Shown one piece after another: positions 1-10,050 of a stretch of DNA of 64,000 nt. Source of the stretch: an uncultured Prevotellaceae bacterium (GTDB lineage: Bacteria; Bacteroidota; Bacteroidia; Bacteroidales; Bacteroidaceae); contig CAMHNI010000004.1 of the NCBI GenBank assembly GCA_946186505.1, positions 62,001-126,000 of the forward strand. The letters are read 5' to 3'. The position numbers were made by a program, and so were the translations under genes. Every line of letters begins with the position of its first letter. Positions within the stretch are counted from its first letter, which is position 1. Under the pieces are notes generated by a model. The model was not told the origin of the DNA. It made no database searches and saw nothing but the letters and a program-made list of their open reading frames with translations.

Positions 1-68
1 GGGGCGAAAAAACTTGGTGGCAAAGATATATGTGCGTATCTTTGCCACCAAGTTTAATTGTTACTATT

Positions 69-545
69 ATGACAGACTACGAGTACATTTTACAGCAGGC
101 AAGGAAGTTCCATTATACGAAGTGGGACGATGGAGAGTTGAGGAAGTGCGCGGAAATGCTTAAGGCATTGTCACGGCAAGAGTTGGTATTGCTCTACAAC
201 AGCAAGTGGATAAGTGGGGAGAAGTTTCTAAAGGAAACCATCTTCCATCTTATGTTTAAGGAAAGAATTGAGGAAAGAGACAGGAAAATCAAGGAGATGA
301 ATGTAGATGAGCTGATAGAGAATCTCAATGACGAAAATGGTTATGGGAAGTTCATCGTACTTGAAATGAAAGAACGTTATGACTCGTTGTGCGATGAAGA
401 AAAAGTGAAGATTCTCGATACTTTGTCTGAAACTACCAAAGCAAATATGAGGTGGGCAGAGAGTAAGCGGAAACAGTTGAAGAATGACGAGAGAACAATA
501 TGTCAGAACAAAGAAATTATAGTAGACGCGATTCACAATCAATAG
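69..545 (+). CDS. hypothetical protein upstream of dnaB
   Basis: ORF track 30..545. The ATG at 69 is the more likely start because the first ATG overlaps a TATCTTTG promoter-like element. The 3' end overlaps dnaB. Confidence 0.6.
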   Translation: MTDYEYILQQARKFHYTKWDDGELRKCAEMLKALSRQELVLLYNSKWISGEKFLKETIFHLMFKERIEERDRKIKEMNVDELIENLNDENGYGKFIVLEMKERYDSLCDEEKVKILDTLSETTKANMRWAESKRKQLKNDERTICQNKEIIVDAIHNQ

Positions 546-2029
546 ACCTCACGTATGGTCATTTAATGCCACAAGCGCCAGAGGTGGAGAAGGCTGTACT
601 TGGTGCATTGATGATTGACAGGGATGCATACATGGAGGTTTGCAACCTGTTGCGGCCAGAGAGTTTCTATGAGCCCCGGAACCAAATGGTGTATGATGCC
701 ATCGTACGTCTCAGTATGGATGACAACCCTGTAGATGTGCTGACGGTAACAGACAAGCTGGGGAAGATGGGGAAACTTGAGGAGATTGGTGGCCCCGTTT
801 ATATTGTAGAACTGAGTTCGAAGGTGGCGACTTCTGCCAATATTTTGTATCATGCAAACATTGTGGCAGAGAAGTATCTGGCGCGACAGATGATAAGCTT
901 TGTCAGTGTCATAGGCAGAAAAACCTTCGATGAGTCCTACGACATCAAGGATGTGGTGCAGGAAGCGGAAAGTACACTCTTTGAACTGACGCAGAAAAAC
1001 ATGAAGAAGGACTATTCCGTATTGGCACCAATAGTAGACAAAGCAATGGAAATGGTGAGGATTGCCCATTCCAACAAGGGGGGTACTACTGGTATTTCGA
1101 CGGGCTACTTCAAACTTGACGATATGACTTGCGGATGGCAGAACTCTGACCTCGTGATTATCGCAGGGCGTCCTGCGATGGGCAAGACGGCTTTTGCACT
1201 TTCTTTGGCAAAGAACATTGCGGCAGACCAGAAGATTCCTATGGCGTTCTTCTCATTAGAAATGTCGGATGTACAGTTGGCAAACCGATTGATGTCGAAT
1301 GCATGTAAGATAGACGGAAAGAAACTGTTGAGTGGACAGTTAGACAGGGAAGATTGGTTAAGGCTTGATAAGAAGTTGGGCATATTGGAAGACGCGCCAT
1401 TATATATAGATGATACAGAGGGACTCTCTGTCATGGATCTTAGGTCGAAGGCACGGCGACTGGTTAACGAGAAAGGAATAAAACTGATTATGATAGACTA
1501 TCTGCAACTGATGACTGCCAGCGGGATGAAGTATAATAGTCGCCAAGAGGAGGTGTCGTTGATTTCGCGTTCGCTGAAGGGACTGGCCAAAGAGTTGAAC
1601 ATCCCTGTTTTGGCATTAAGTCAGCTGAATCGTGGCGTTGAGGGACGTACAGGTGCCGAAGGGAAGCGCCCTCAGCTATCAGACCTCCGAGAGTCAGGAG
1701 CCATTGAGCAGGATGCAGATATGGTCATATTCTTGCATCGCCCAGAATACTATCACATCTTAAAGAGTGCTGACGGATCAATTGACTATCAAGGGAAAGC
1801 CGAGGTTATCATCTCAAAACATCGAAAAGGGGCAACTGGAATTATCATGATGAATTTTAAAGGTGAATATACACGCTTTGAGAATTATGATGACCCATTA
1901 GCTGGAATTCGCCTACCAACAGAAGGAGGAGAAATCAGAGGCTCTGTTGTTAATGGAGAGGATAATGGCATGATATTCTCTTCAGAAGAGTATGATCCAT
2001 TTAAATTAGCGGGAAAAGTTGGCTATTGA
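500..2029 (+). CDS. dnaB: replicative DNA helicase DnaB
   Basis: 509 aa. N-terminal 'PQAPEVEKAVLGALMIDRDAY', Walker A 'IIAGRPAMGKTAFALSLAKN', 'LIMIDYLQLM', 'SQLNRGVEGR'. Confidence 0.97.
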   Translation: MSEQRNYSRRDSQSIDLTYGHLMPQAPEVEKAVLGALMIDRDAYMEVCNLLRPESFYEPRNQMVYDAIVRLSMDDNPVDVLTVTDKLGKMGKLEEIGGPVYIVELSSKVATSANILYHANIVAEKYLARQMISFVSVIGRKTFDESYDIKDVVQEAESTLFELTQKNMKKDYSVLAPIVDKAMEMVRIAHSNKGGTTGISTGYFKLDDMTCGWQNSDLVIIAGRPAMGKTAFALSLAKNIAADQKIPMAFFSLEMSDVQLANRLMSNACKIDGKKLLSGQLDREDWLRLDKKLGILEDAPLYIDDTEGLSVMDLRSKARRLVNEKGIKLIMIDYLQLMTASGMKYNSRQEEVSLISRSLKGLAKELNIPVLALSQLNRGVEGRTGAEGKRPQLSDLRESGAIEQDADMVIFLHRPEYYHILKSADGSIDYQGKAEVIISKHRKGATGIIMMNFKGEYTRFENYDDPLAGIRLPTEGGEIRGSVVNGEDNGMIFSSEEYDPFKLAGKVGY

Positions 2030-2303
2030 GGGGGTTATAGATAGGGCTGTACAGCTGAGACAGTCGATAGAGATTGAATACTGTACACGAAATGGTCGTG
2101 TATTTACGTGTGAAATCTCGGATATTACCTATTCCCGTTACTACGGTGGGGGATATATCCTGGCTTTTTGCGAGGACTTTGGAGAAGAACGGACGTTAAA
2201 TATCAATCGAATCCGGAAAGTGAATGGGCATAGTTTTTCTCGAACATATTGGAATCAAATAGGTGATGATTTCCAAAGAGTTTTATATCAGAACAGAATA
2301 TGA
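2019..2303 (+). CDS. small WYL-like domain protein
   Basis: 94 aa, TTG start. 'IEIEYCTRNGRVFTCEISDITYSRYYGGGYILAFCEDFGEERTLNINRI' resembles a stand-alone WYL-type fold. Overlaps the dnaB 3' end. Confidence 0.5.
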   Translation: MAIEGVIDRAVQLRQSIEIEYCTRNGRVFTCEISDITYSRYYGGGYILAFCEDFGEERTLNINRIRKVNGHSFSRTYWNQIGDDFQRVLYQNRI

Positions 2304-2893
2304 AAAAGAAAATGATTATCATAGGCGCTGTTGCGCTAACAGTGTTGGCTGTTGCTTCCTCATGCCAGAACGGGAAGATGGAGGTGAGTGGGGTAGAGAA
2401 GGAGGTGCATGACACCATCTATACAGGGGACACCATCGTCGTGCACGACACGGTGGTCGTGAAAGACGTGAGATATTATGAAGGGCGGTGGCTGAAACAG
2501 AAGTTCGAGTCGTGTGAATGGAAGCAGTACGAAAGCTATGAGTATGGCTTCGTCGTGAGTTATCCGGAGTTTATGGTGAAGGACTTGAACAGGACTTCGG
2601 AAAGCAGTGTGTTCGTTGAGTACAAGGATATACGGCTGATAGCAAAGGCGTATAAGGATGACATGAGCTTGGAGCAGAAGATCAAGGAGGTGAGCAGGAC
2701 GGCGAATACGAAGTCGATGGGGGAGAACTTCTTCATGGTGGCTGGTAAAATGTCGGGAGAAGAACGCTATTTCGAGAAGGACATCAAGATGAATGGCTAC
2801 TGGCTCTACATCCGTGCGGAGTTCCCACAGCCGTTCGCTCCCTATATTGACACGCTGCTGCAGTACGTGAAGAACTACGGACCTTCTCTTTGA
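2300..2893 (+). CDS. putative lipoprotein
   Basis: Signal peptide with lipobox-like 'LAVASSCQ'; 197 aa; no recognised domain. Confidence 0.6.
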   Translation: MKKKMIIIGAVALTVLAVASSCQNGKMEVSGVEKEVHDTIYTGDTIVVHDTVVVKDVRYYEGRWLKQKFESCEWKQYESYEYGFVVSYPEFMVKDLNRTSESSVFVEYKDIRLIAKAYKDDMSLEQKIKEVSRTANTKSMGENFFMVAGKMSGEERYFEKDIKMNGYWLYIRAEFPQPFAPYIDTLLQYVKNYGPSL

Positions 2894-3168
2894 AGTCTCC
2901 CCGCAGATGTGTATTTCTAAGAGTGCTTACGCATTAACGATTCTCTTTTTTCATGCGTCCATTAAGGGAACGGGGGAATGGTATAATACATTCTTCCGTT
3001 TTTTTATCGGATTGTTTGGCAGATTCAGAAGAAATTGCTACCTTTGCCCCAAGAATAGCCCGCCAAAGGCAATAATAATGCCGTTTTTGTTACTATTTTG
3101 TTACCAGATTATAGTTACAGGTGGGGCTCCTAATTGAAAAACCAATAATAAAAATAACAAATAAATCT

Positions 3169-4698
3169 ATGTTCGAAAATCAACCTAAAGGACTTTATGC
3201 GTTGGCATTAGCCAACACTGGTGAGCGCTTTGGTTACTACACCATGCTTGCCGTCTTCGCACTCTTCCTGCGTGCAAACTACGGACTCGACGCCGGTTGG
3301 GCGGGCGAGATCTACAGTGACTTCCTCATGCTGGTCTATTTCCTGCCTATCGTCGGCGGATGGCTGGCCGACAAGTTCGGCTTCGGCCGCATGGTGACCA
3401 TCGGCATTCTCATCATGTTTGCCGGTTACCTGTTGCTGTCGGTACCCCTGGGCGGTGACACCTTCGCGCTTATCGTGATGCTGGCGGCTCTGGTGCTCAT
3501 CGGACTGGGTACGGGCCTGTTTAAGGGTAATCTCCAGGTGATGGTGGGTGACTTGTATAACGACCAGAAGTATGCCGGACAGCGCGACTCGGGCTTCTCC
3601 ATCTTCTACATGGCCATCAACATCGGTGCACTGTTTGCTCCGACGGCTGCCGTGAAGATCATGGAGTGGGCACAGCAGAACCTCGGCACGAGCGTCAACG
3701 ACTCTTACCACTTTGCCTTTGCCGTGGCCTGCGCATCGCTGATTCTTTCCATCGCTATCTACTACATTTTCCGCGGCACCTTCCGTCATGTGGAGGGCGG
3801 CAAGAAGACAGCGGACAACGCTTCTGCTGCAGTAGAAGAATTGCCGAAGGAGGAGACGAAGGCCCGCATCGTGGCACTCTGTCTGGTGTTTGCTGTGGTC
3901 ATCTTCTTCTGGATGGCCTTCCACCAGAACGGTCTGTCGCTGACCTACTTCGCCGATGAGTTCACGGCCAAGACCTCGACGGGTGTTGAGAGCATGGCTT
4001 TCGATGTGTGGAACCTCGTGGCCATCATCTTCATCGTCTATGCCGGTTTCTCCCTGTTCCAGAGCAAGACGCAGAAGGCAAAACTCATTTCCGGACTCGT
4101 CATTCTAGCGGCTGTCGGCTTTCTGCTCTGGAAGTACAACGTGCTCAGCGGTGAGGTGGCCGTATCGGCTCCTATCTTCCAGCAGTTCAATCCGTTCTAT
4201 GTGGTAGCGTTGACGCCTGTCTCGCTGGCCATCTTCGGTTCGCTGTCGGCCAAGGGCAAGGAACCCTCGGCACCGAGAAAGATTGCCTACGGTATGGTGG
4301 TGGCCGGTCTGGCTTACTGTCTCATGGCCGTTGCATCGTTCGGCTTGCCGATGCCGCAGACCACGGTTGGTCCTGATGGTGAGTCGGTGGCCGTGCATGT
4401 GGCTGATGTCACACCGCAGTTGCTGATCTACACCTATCTGATACTGACCTTCGCTGAGTTGCTGCTCTCGCCGATGGGCATCTCGTTCGTGTCGAAGGTG
4501 GCTCCTCCGAAGTACAAGGGTCTGATGATGGGTGGATGGTTTGTGGCTACCGCCATCGGTAACAAACTCGTTGGTGTGGGTGGTTACTTGTGGGGTAACA
4601 TTCCCCTTTGGGCTGTGTGGAGCGTCTTCATCGCCCTGTGCATCATCTCGGCTGTCTTCATGTTCTCTATCATGAAGAGGTTGGAAAAAGTCTGCTGA
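3169..4698 (+). CDS. POT/PTR-family oligopeptide:H+ symporter
   Basis: Start at 3169 'MFENQPKGLYALALANTGERFGYYTMLAVFALFL'. Typical POT N-terminus and multiple TM helices. A TACCTTTG promoter-like box lies upstream. Confidence 0.9.
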   Translation: MFENQPKGLYALALANTGERFGYYTMLAVFALFLRANYGLDAGWAGEIYSDFLMLVYFLPIVGGWLADKFGFGRMVTIGILIMFAGYLLLSVPLGGDTFALIVMLAALVLIGLGTGLFKGNLQVMVGDLYNDQKYAGQRDSGFSIFYMAINIGALFAPTAAVKIMEWAQQNLGTSVNDSYHFAFAVACASLILSIAIYYIFRGTFRHVEGGKKTADNASAAVEELPKEETKARIVALCLVFAVVIFFWMAFHQNGLSLTYFADEFTAKTSTGVESMAFDVWNLVAIIFIVYAGFSLFQSKTQKAKLISGLVILAAVGFLLWKYNVLSGEVAVSAPIFQQFNPFYVVALTPVSLAIFGSLSAKGKEPSAPRKIAYGMVVAGLAYCLMAVASFGLPMPQTTVGPDGESVAVHVADVTPQLLIYTYLILTFAELLLSPMGISFVSKVAPPKYKGLMMGGWFVATAIGNKLVGVGGYLWGNIPLWAVWSVFIALCIISAVFMFSIMKRLEKVC

Positions 4699-4722
4699 TT
4701 GGACAATTGGACTATTTGACAA

Positions 4723-6156
4723 TTGGCTGCGCTGTCGTTTCTTCCGTTCATCGTACTGATAGTACTTGTCACGTGTTGCGTTGCCGTTTTCGGCAGCGCA
4801 ACACTTGATGGTGCCAGTCAGGTGTCGTTGCTGGTGGCCTCCGCGGTCAGCGTGCTTGTCGGTCACTTTGCTAAGCGTTTGGAGTGGGAGAACCTGGAGC
4901 GGGAGATCACCAATAAGATTGCAAGCTGCACGCCAGCCATCATCATACTGCTGCTCATTGGTGCCATCGGCGGCACGTGGATGGTGTCGGGCATCGTGCC
5001 TACGATGATCTATTACGGCATGCAGATTATACGTCCCGAAGTGTTTCTGGTGAGCAGCAGTCTGCTCTGTGCACTGGTCAGTCTCATGATTGGCTCGTCG
5101 TGGACCACCGTGGCCACCATCGGCGTGGCGCTGATGGGTATTGGCAAGGCTCATGGCTTCGATGACGGATGGATAGCGGGGAGTATCATCACCGGTGCCT
5201 ACTTCGGTGACAAGCTGTCACCGCTGAGCGACACCACCGTGTTGGCCTCCAGCGTGTCGGGGACACCGCTCTTCACCCATATTCGCTACATGCTCTTTAC
5301 CACCGTACCCACGTTCTGCGTGTCGCTGACTATCTTCCTGATTGCCGGTCTGACGATGAACGTGTCGGGACATGGAAATGTGGCAGAGTTCATGGAGGGG
5401 CTGCAGCGCACTTTCGTCATCTCACCGTGGCTGCTGGTGGTGCCTGTGCTGACGGGAGTGATGATTGCCCGCCGGTGGCCGTCGATGGTGGTGCTGTTTC
5501 TGGCCATTCTGTTAGCTGCCTTCGTGGGACTGCTGGTGCAGGTTGACCTGATACACCATATCTCTGGCGAAGAGGGTGGGGGACTGCTCTCAGCTTACAA
5601 GGGTATGATGCAGGTGTGCTACGGTTCTACCGCCATTGAGACGGGGGTGCCCATGCTCAACGACTTGGTCCATACCAGTGGAATGGCGGGGATGATGCCC
5701 ACCATCTGGCTGATCATCTGTGCCCAGACTTTCGGCGGCGCATTGACGGCTACTGGCCAGTTGCAGGATCTCATGAGGCTTGTACTCCGTTTGGTCAGGG
5801 GTACGGCGTCGCTGGTGGCCTCTACTGTCGGTACGGCCTTGTTCTGTAACATCGCTCTGGCTGACCAGTACTTGTCTATCATGCTCAGCAGTCAGATGTT
5901 CAAGGACTCCTACAAGAAACATGGCTATGAGCCGCGCCTGCTGAGCCGTTCGTGTGAGGACGGTGCTACGGTCACATCGGTGCTCGTGCCGTGGAATACC
6001 TGCGGACTGACGCAGAGTACCGTGCTCGGCGTGGCCACGCTGACCTACCTGCCTTTCTGCTTCTTTAACTACCTGTCGCCGCTGACGAGCATTGTCGTCG
6101 CTGCCACGGGCTGGAAAATCAAGCGGAAAGGGGGAACGACGACAAAGACAACATAG
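4723..6156 (+). CDS. NhaC-family Na+/H+ antiporter
   Basis: 477 aa, probable TTG start. 'GAYFGDKLSPLSDTTVLASSVSGTPLFTHIRYM' and 'ALADQYLSIMLSSQMF' are NhaC-type motifs. Confidence 0.9.
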   Translation: MAALSFLPFIVLIVLVTCCVAVFGSATLDGASQVSLLVASAVSVLVGHFAKRLEWENLEREITNKIASCTPAIIILLLIGAIGGTWMVSGIVPTMIYYGMQIIRPEVFLVSSSLLCALVSLMIGSSWTTVATIGVALMGIGKAHGFDDGWIAGSIITGAYFGDKLSPLSDTTVLASSVSGTPLFTHIRYMLFTTVPTFCVSLTIFLIAGLTMNVSGHGNVAEFMEGLQRTFVISPWLLVVPVLTGVMIARRWPSMVVLFLAILLAAFVGLLVQVDLIHHISGEEGGGLLSAYKGMMQVCYGSTAIETGVPMLNDLVHTSGMAGMMPTIWLIICAQTFGGALTATGQLQDLMRLVLRLVRGTASLVASTVGTALFCNIALADQYLSIMLSSQMFKDSYKKHGYEPRLLSRSCEDGATVTSVLVPWNTCGLTQSTVLGVATLTYLPFCFFNYLSPLTSIVVAATGWKIKRKGGTTTKTT

Positions 6157-6161
6157 ACAAC

Positions 6162-6283
6162 TTACTTCCGATTTAGCCACATAGCAAAGAAGCGGTCGTA
6201 AACTTCATAGACACCAAGTGCCGATGTGATAAAGTTCTTCTCTCTGACTCGTAGCCATACAGTATGAAAGGGTTGTTTACCAT
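6162..6283 (-). pseudogene. relic of an AAA-family ATP-binding protein (both ends retained, middle deleted)
   Basis: Reverse strand starts at 6283 'MVNNPFILYGYESE'. In another frame it ends at 6162 with 'KNFITSALGVYEVYDRFFAMWLNRK*'. These resemble the N- and C-termini of Bacteroidales AAA ATPases ('..NPF..YGY.S..YFCDRE..' and '..VYDRFFA.WL..'). Confidence 0.55.
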
Positions 6284-6454
6284 AACGCTTTTCTTTTGAT
6301 GGCACAAAGATAATTATTATCATCTAATTATCATAATAATCTTTAACTAAATTGGTATGCTCCGACAGGTGTGGGATTAAGAAAAACACCCGATAATTCT
6401 CTTTTCTCGGAAATAATCACTATCTTTGCGCCGTAAATAATACGAAGTGGCGTT

Positions 6455-7465
6455 ATGATGGCTTCTAAGGGTGCTTGTTGGCGGAGGATGATGCGGGTTT
6501 GCGCGGTTGTCATCATTGCCCATTGCTCACTGTTCAGCACTCAGGCGGCTTCAGCACAGTCGCTGACAGTTGTCGAGCTGAACTGCGAGAACCTGTTTGA
6601 CTATCAGCACGACTCACTGAAGCAGGACATGGAATACCTGCCAGAGGCGACGCGTCACTGGACCAGGAAACGCTACTGGCGGAAACTGAACAATATCGGT
6701 CAGGAACTGGTATCGTGTTGCGATGACGGCGTTGCAGACCTGATAGCCCTCTGCGAGGTGGAGAATGACTCGGTGGTGCGTGACCTGACGAAGCGGTCGA
6801 TGCTACGGAATGCGGGGTATGAATATGTCGTGACGTCATCACCCGACTTGCGCGGTATTGACGTGGCACTGCTCTACCAGCCACTGTCCTTCGGACTGAT
6901 AGACAGCGAGGCCCTGCGTGTGGCCACTGTGGCCGACATGCGTCCAACCCGTGATATACTCTATGTCAGAGGGCGTGTCATATCGGGAGACACGCTGCAC
7001 GTCTTCGTCATACACGCTCCCAGCCGCTATGGCGGTGAACGCTACAGTCGTCCTTTCCGTCAGGCTGTGGCCGACAGGCTCTTTGCAAAGACGGACTCCA
7101 TACTCAATGCAACACCTGACGCACGCATCATAGTGGCAGGCGATTTCAATGAAGAGGCTGACGGAGCGGTATTGAGGCATACTGCCCGGCACCGGCTGAG
7201 GAACCTGACTAAGGATGCACGGGGCATGAACGGGGCAAAAGGCACCTACCGCTATAAAGGCCGTTGGGGCAGCATAGACCATATCTTAGGTTCACATGCG
7301 TTGTTTCTTCAGGTTGATACTACATACATTCACGCCCCTCGCTTCCTGTTGGAAGAGGAGCCTCAGTACGGTGGCTTGCGGCCGCGACGCACCTATAACG
7401 GCATGAAGTACCAGCCTGGGTACAGTGACCATCTGCCCCTGGTCCTTCGGCTGCGATGGGATTAG
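6455..7465 (+). CDS. endonuclease/exonuclease/phosphatase family protein, secreted
   Basis: 'VVELNCENLFDYQHD', 'IALCEVENDSV', 'IIVAGDFNEE', 'GYSDHLPLVLRL'. Confidence 0.88.
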   Translation: MMASKGACWRRMMRVCAVVIIAHCSLFSTQAASAQSLTVVELNCENLFDYQHDSLKQDMEYLPEATRHWTRKRYWRKLNNIGQELVSCCDDGVADLIALCEVENDSVVRDLTKRSMLRNAGYEYVVTSSPDLRGIDVALLYQPLSFGLIDSEALRVATVADMRPTRDILYVRGRVISGDTLHVFVIHAPSRYGGERYSRPFRQAVADRLFAKTDSILNATPDARIIVAGDFNEEADGAVLRHTARHRLRNLTKDARGMNGAKGTYRYKGRWGSIDHILGSHALFLQVDTTYIHAPRFLLEEEPQYGGLRPRRTYNGMKYQPGYSDHLPLVLRLRWD

Positions 7466-8856
7466 CCGAAGAGAACGCGGAGGGCCTCCTCGACCTTGCG
7501 TACCGGGTGGAGGTTGATCTTGAACTTCTTACTGTCGAGTCCTGAGAGACCATAGCGGGGGATGACCATGTCGGTGAAGCCCAGCTTCTCGGCTTCAGCG
7601 ATGCGCTGTTCGATGCGGCTGACAGGTCGTACCTCGCCACTGAGTCCCACCTCGCCAGCCATGCACCATCCAGCGTCGATGGGCGTATCGACATTCGACG
7701 AGAGTACGGCTGCGATGACGGAGAGGTCCATGGCCATGTCGGTGACACGCAGTCCCCCGGCGATGTTCAGGAACACGTCTTTCTGCATCAGCTTGAAACC
7801 CACACGTTTCTCGAGCACGGCGAGGAGCATGTTCAGACGTCGCTGGTCGAAGCCCGTGGCAGAGCGCTGGGGAGTGCCGTACGCCGCACTGCTGACAAGG
7901 GCCTGCGTCTCGACAAGGAAGGGACGGACTCCCTCGATGGCACTTGAGATGGCCACACCGGAGAGACCCTCGTGGTCGTCGGTGAGCAACAGCTCAGAAG
8001 GGTTGGAAACCTGACGGAGTCCTGTCTGTTGCATCTCATAAATGCCTAATTCCGAAGTACTTCCGAAGCGGTTCTTTATGCTTCGCAAGATGCGGTACAT
8101 ATAGTGCTGATCGCCTTCGAACTGGATGACCGTATCGACGATGTGCTCAAGGATTTTCGGTCCGGCGAGCGTTCCTTCCTTGGTGATGTGACCGATGAGG
8201 ATGACGGGAACGCCCGATGTCTTGGCGAAGCGGAGCAGGGCTGAGGCACACTCACGCACCTGAGCTATAGAGCCGGCACTTGACTCGACATCCTCGGTAG
8301 CAATGGTCTGGATGGAGTCGATGACCACCAGTTCGGGTTGCACCTCCTTGATATGTTCGAAGATAGACTCCAATGCGTTCTCGCAGAGAATCATGAAGTG
8401 GTCGTCAGAGTCATGAGGAGTCTGCCCACTTAACCGTTCTGCCCGCATTTTCAGCTGGTGTGCACTCTCCTCGCCGCTGACGTAGAGGATGAGCTTGTCG
8501 GTGAGGCCGAGCATGGTCTGGAGCGTGAGGGTAGATTTACCGATACCTGGTTCGCCACCTAACAGGACGATGCTACCCGGCACCAGTCCGCCACCGAGGA
8601 CACGGTTCAGTTCCTCGTCGTGCATGTCGATGCGCGGGTCGTCCTTGGCCGAGATGTCATGCAGGCGCAGCACCTTGTTCTTGCGCAACTGGTGACCAGT
8701 CTTCGCTGCCGCTGACGTGGCCGCCTGCTGTCGCGTGTCGGCCACGCGAATTTCCTTGAACGTGTTCCACTGTCCGCAGGCCGGACACTTGCCAATCCAT
8801 TTGGCCGACTCCTGTCCGCAGTTCTCGCAGACGTAAGCTATCTTGTCTTTTGCCAT
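7462..8856 (-). CDS. radA: DNA repair protein RadA/Sms
   Basis: 'MAKDKIAYVCENCGQESAKWIGKCPACGQWNTF' zinc finger, Walker A 'GGEPGIGKSTL', 'KNRFGSTSELGIYEM'. Start taken at 8856. Confidence 0.96.
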   Translation of the reverse strand: MAKDKIAYVCENCGQESAKWIGKCPACGQWNTFKEIRVADTRQQAATSAAAKTGHQLRKNKVLRLHDISAKDDPRIDMHDEELNRVLGGGLVPGSIVLLGGEPGIGKSTLTLQTMLGLTDKLILYVSGEESAHQLKMRAERLSGQTPHDSDDHFMILCENALESIFEHIKEVQPELVVIDSIQTIATEDVESSAGSIAQVRECASALLRFAKTSGVPVILIGHITKEGTLAGPKILEHIVDTVIQFEGDQHYMYRILRSIKNRFGSTSELGIYEMQQTGLRQVSNPSELLLTDDHEGLSGVAISSAIEGVRPFLVETQALVSSAAYGTPQRSATGFDQRRLNMLLAVLEKRVGFKLMQKDVFLNIAGGLRVTDMAMDLSVIAAVLSSNVDTPIDAGWCMAGEVGLSGEVRPVSRIEQRIAEAEKLGFTDMVIPRYGLSGLDSKKFKINLHPVRKVEEALRVLFG

Positions 8857-8931
8857 AACAGGGACAAAAGTAAGCAATAATCCCGTAATAACCAAATTTC
8901 CGGCTCAGATTTTTACAGAAAGTTGGCAGCG

Positions 8932-10050
8932 TCAGGTGAGTCGGCTGAAGAGCTGTTGCCAGAGGGGCATGATACGTGAGGCCTCAAACCGGCGGGAGGA
9001 GTGTATGGCTGCCTCTCCCATCTGATGTCTCAGTTCTGGCTGTTCCATCAGGAGGCAGACCTTGTCGGCGAAGTCAGCGATGTCGCGGTTCCTGATGAGG
9101 AATCCGTCGGTGCCATCGGTGATGATGTCGGCCGGACCGTAGGGGCAGTCGAAGGCCACGACGGGCAGGCCGCAGCTCATGGCTTCAGGCAGGACCAGTC
9201 CGAAAGGTTCGTAGCGTGAGGTGAGCAACAGGATGGAACTCTCTGCGTAGTGTGTGAAGATGTCGGGTGTAGGCTCGTGTAAGGCGATGTTGGCCCCCAG
9301 GGTCTTTATCTGCGACAGGAACTTATCCTGCTGTTCACCGTATCCGCCGTAGATGTGCAGCTGCCAGTCTGGATGGCAGCGCTGTACCTGTTGCCATATC
9401 AGCAGAAGGCTGCCGATGTCCTTCTGGCGGGAGAAACGACCCACGTAGATGACCGACTTAGACTGGAGGCTGCTAAAGGTGCCACTCTCGTTGAGATGGG
9501 CGATGTTGGGGATGACAGAGACGTTGGAAACCAGTTTGCGCCACTCGGAGGCATCGCCTTCGGTGAGCGCCACCACCCACTGGGCCTTCTTCACCTGGCG
9601 GTTGTAATAAGACTCCTGCCACCTGCTGACCAAGCCCTCACCAGCCATGGCCATTCCCCGGCAGGAGGCATGAGACTCGAAGACCAGTGGGATGTCACCA
9701 CTGGCTTTTGCCACGACTCCAATGAGTTCGCGGCGCACACAGACAATCACATCGGGACGGAAATCACGGATGGTGGTGCGGAGCCGCTGGAGGAAAAGAC
9801 GCAGGAGCCTGCGTCTGTGCCAGAGTCTTCTGATGCCCCGGTAGTTGTACTGGCGGTAGAGGCAGATGTCCAAGTCGCGGTAACAGACCCGTGGACTGAG
9901 GGTGAAAGCCAGTTCGCGGGAGCCTTGGTTGATGGTGGTCAGGCAGACCTCATAGCCGTAAGTATCGGACAGGCTGTTGATCTTCTCAGTCAATATGCGT
10001 TCCAGACCACCATAGATGGTCATGGCGTCATTCACGTAGAGGACTCTCAT
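8932..10050 (-). CDS. glycosyltransferase family 4
   Basis: GT-B pattern 'IYGGLERILTEKINSL...' and 'SSILLLTSRYEPFGLVLPEAMSCGLPVVAFDCPYGPADII'. Confidence 0.92.
   Translation of the reverse strand: MRVLYVNDAMTIYGGLERILTEKINSLSDTYGYEVCLTTINQGSRELAFTLSPRVCYRDLDICLYRQYNYRGIRRLWHRRRLLRLFLQRLRTTIRDFRPDVIVCVRRELIGVVAKASGDIPLVFESHASCRGMAMAGEGLVSRWQESYYNRQVKKAQWVVALTEGDASEWRKLVSNVSVIPNIAHLNESGTFSSLQSKSVIYVGRFSRQKDIGSLLLIWQQVQRCHPDWQLHIYGGYGEQQDKFLSQIKTLGANIALHEPTPDIFTHYAESSILLLTSRYEPFGLVLPEAMSCGLPVVAFDCPYGPADIITDGTDGFLIRNRDIADFADKVCLLMEQPELRHQMGEAAIHSSRRFEASRIMPLWQQLFSRLT

Noticed and set aside
4105-5154. 349-aa minus-strand ORF across the POT and NhaC genes
   Set aside because: Spans two clear sense genes; low-complexity His/Arg/Gln composition indicates a shadow ORF.
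6310-6345. AT-rich palindrome ATTATTAT...ATAATAAT
   Set aside because: Short arms made only of A/T; expected by chance in this AT-rich intergenic region.
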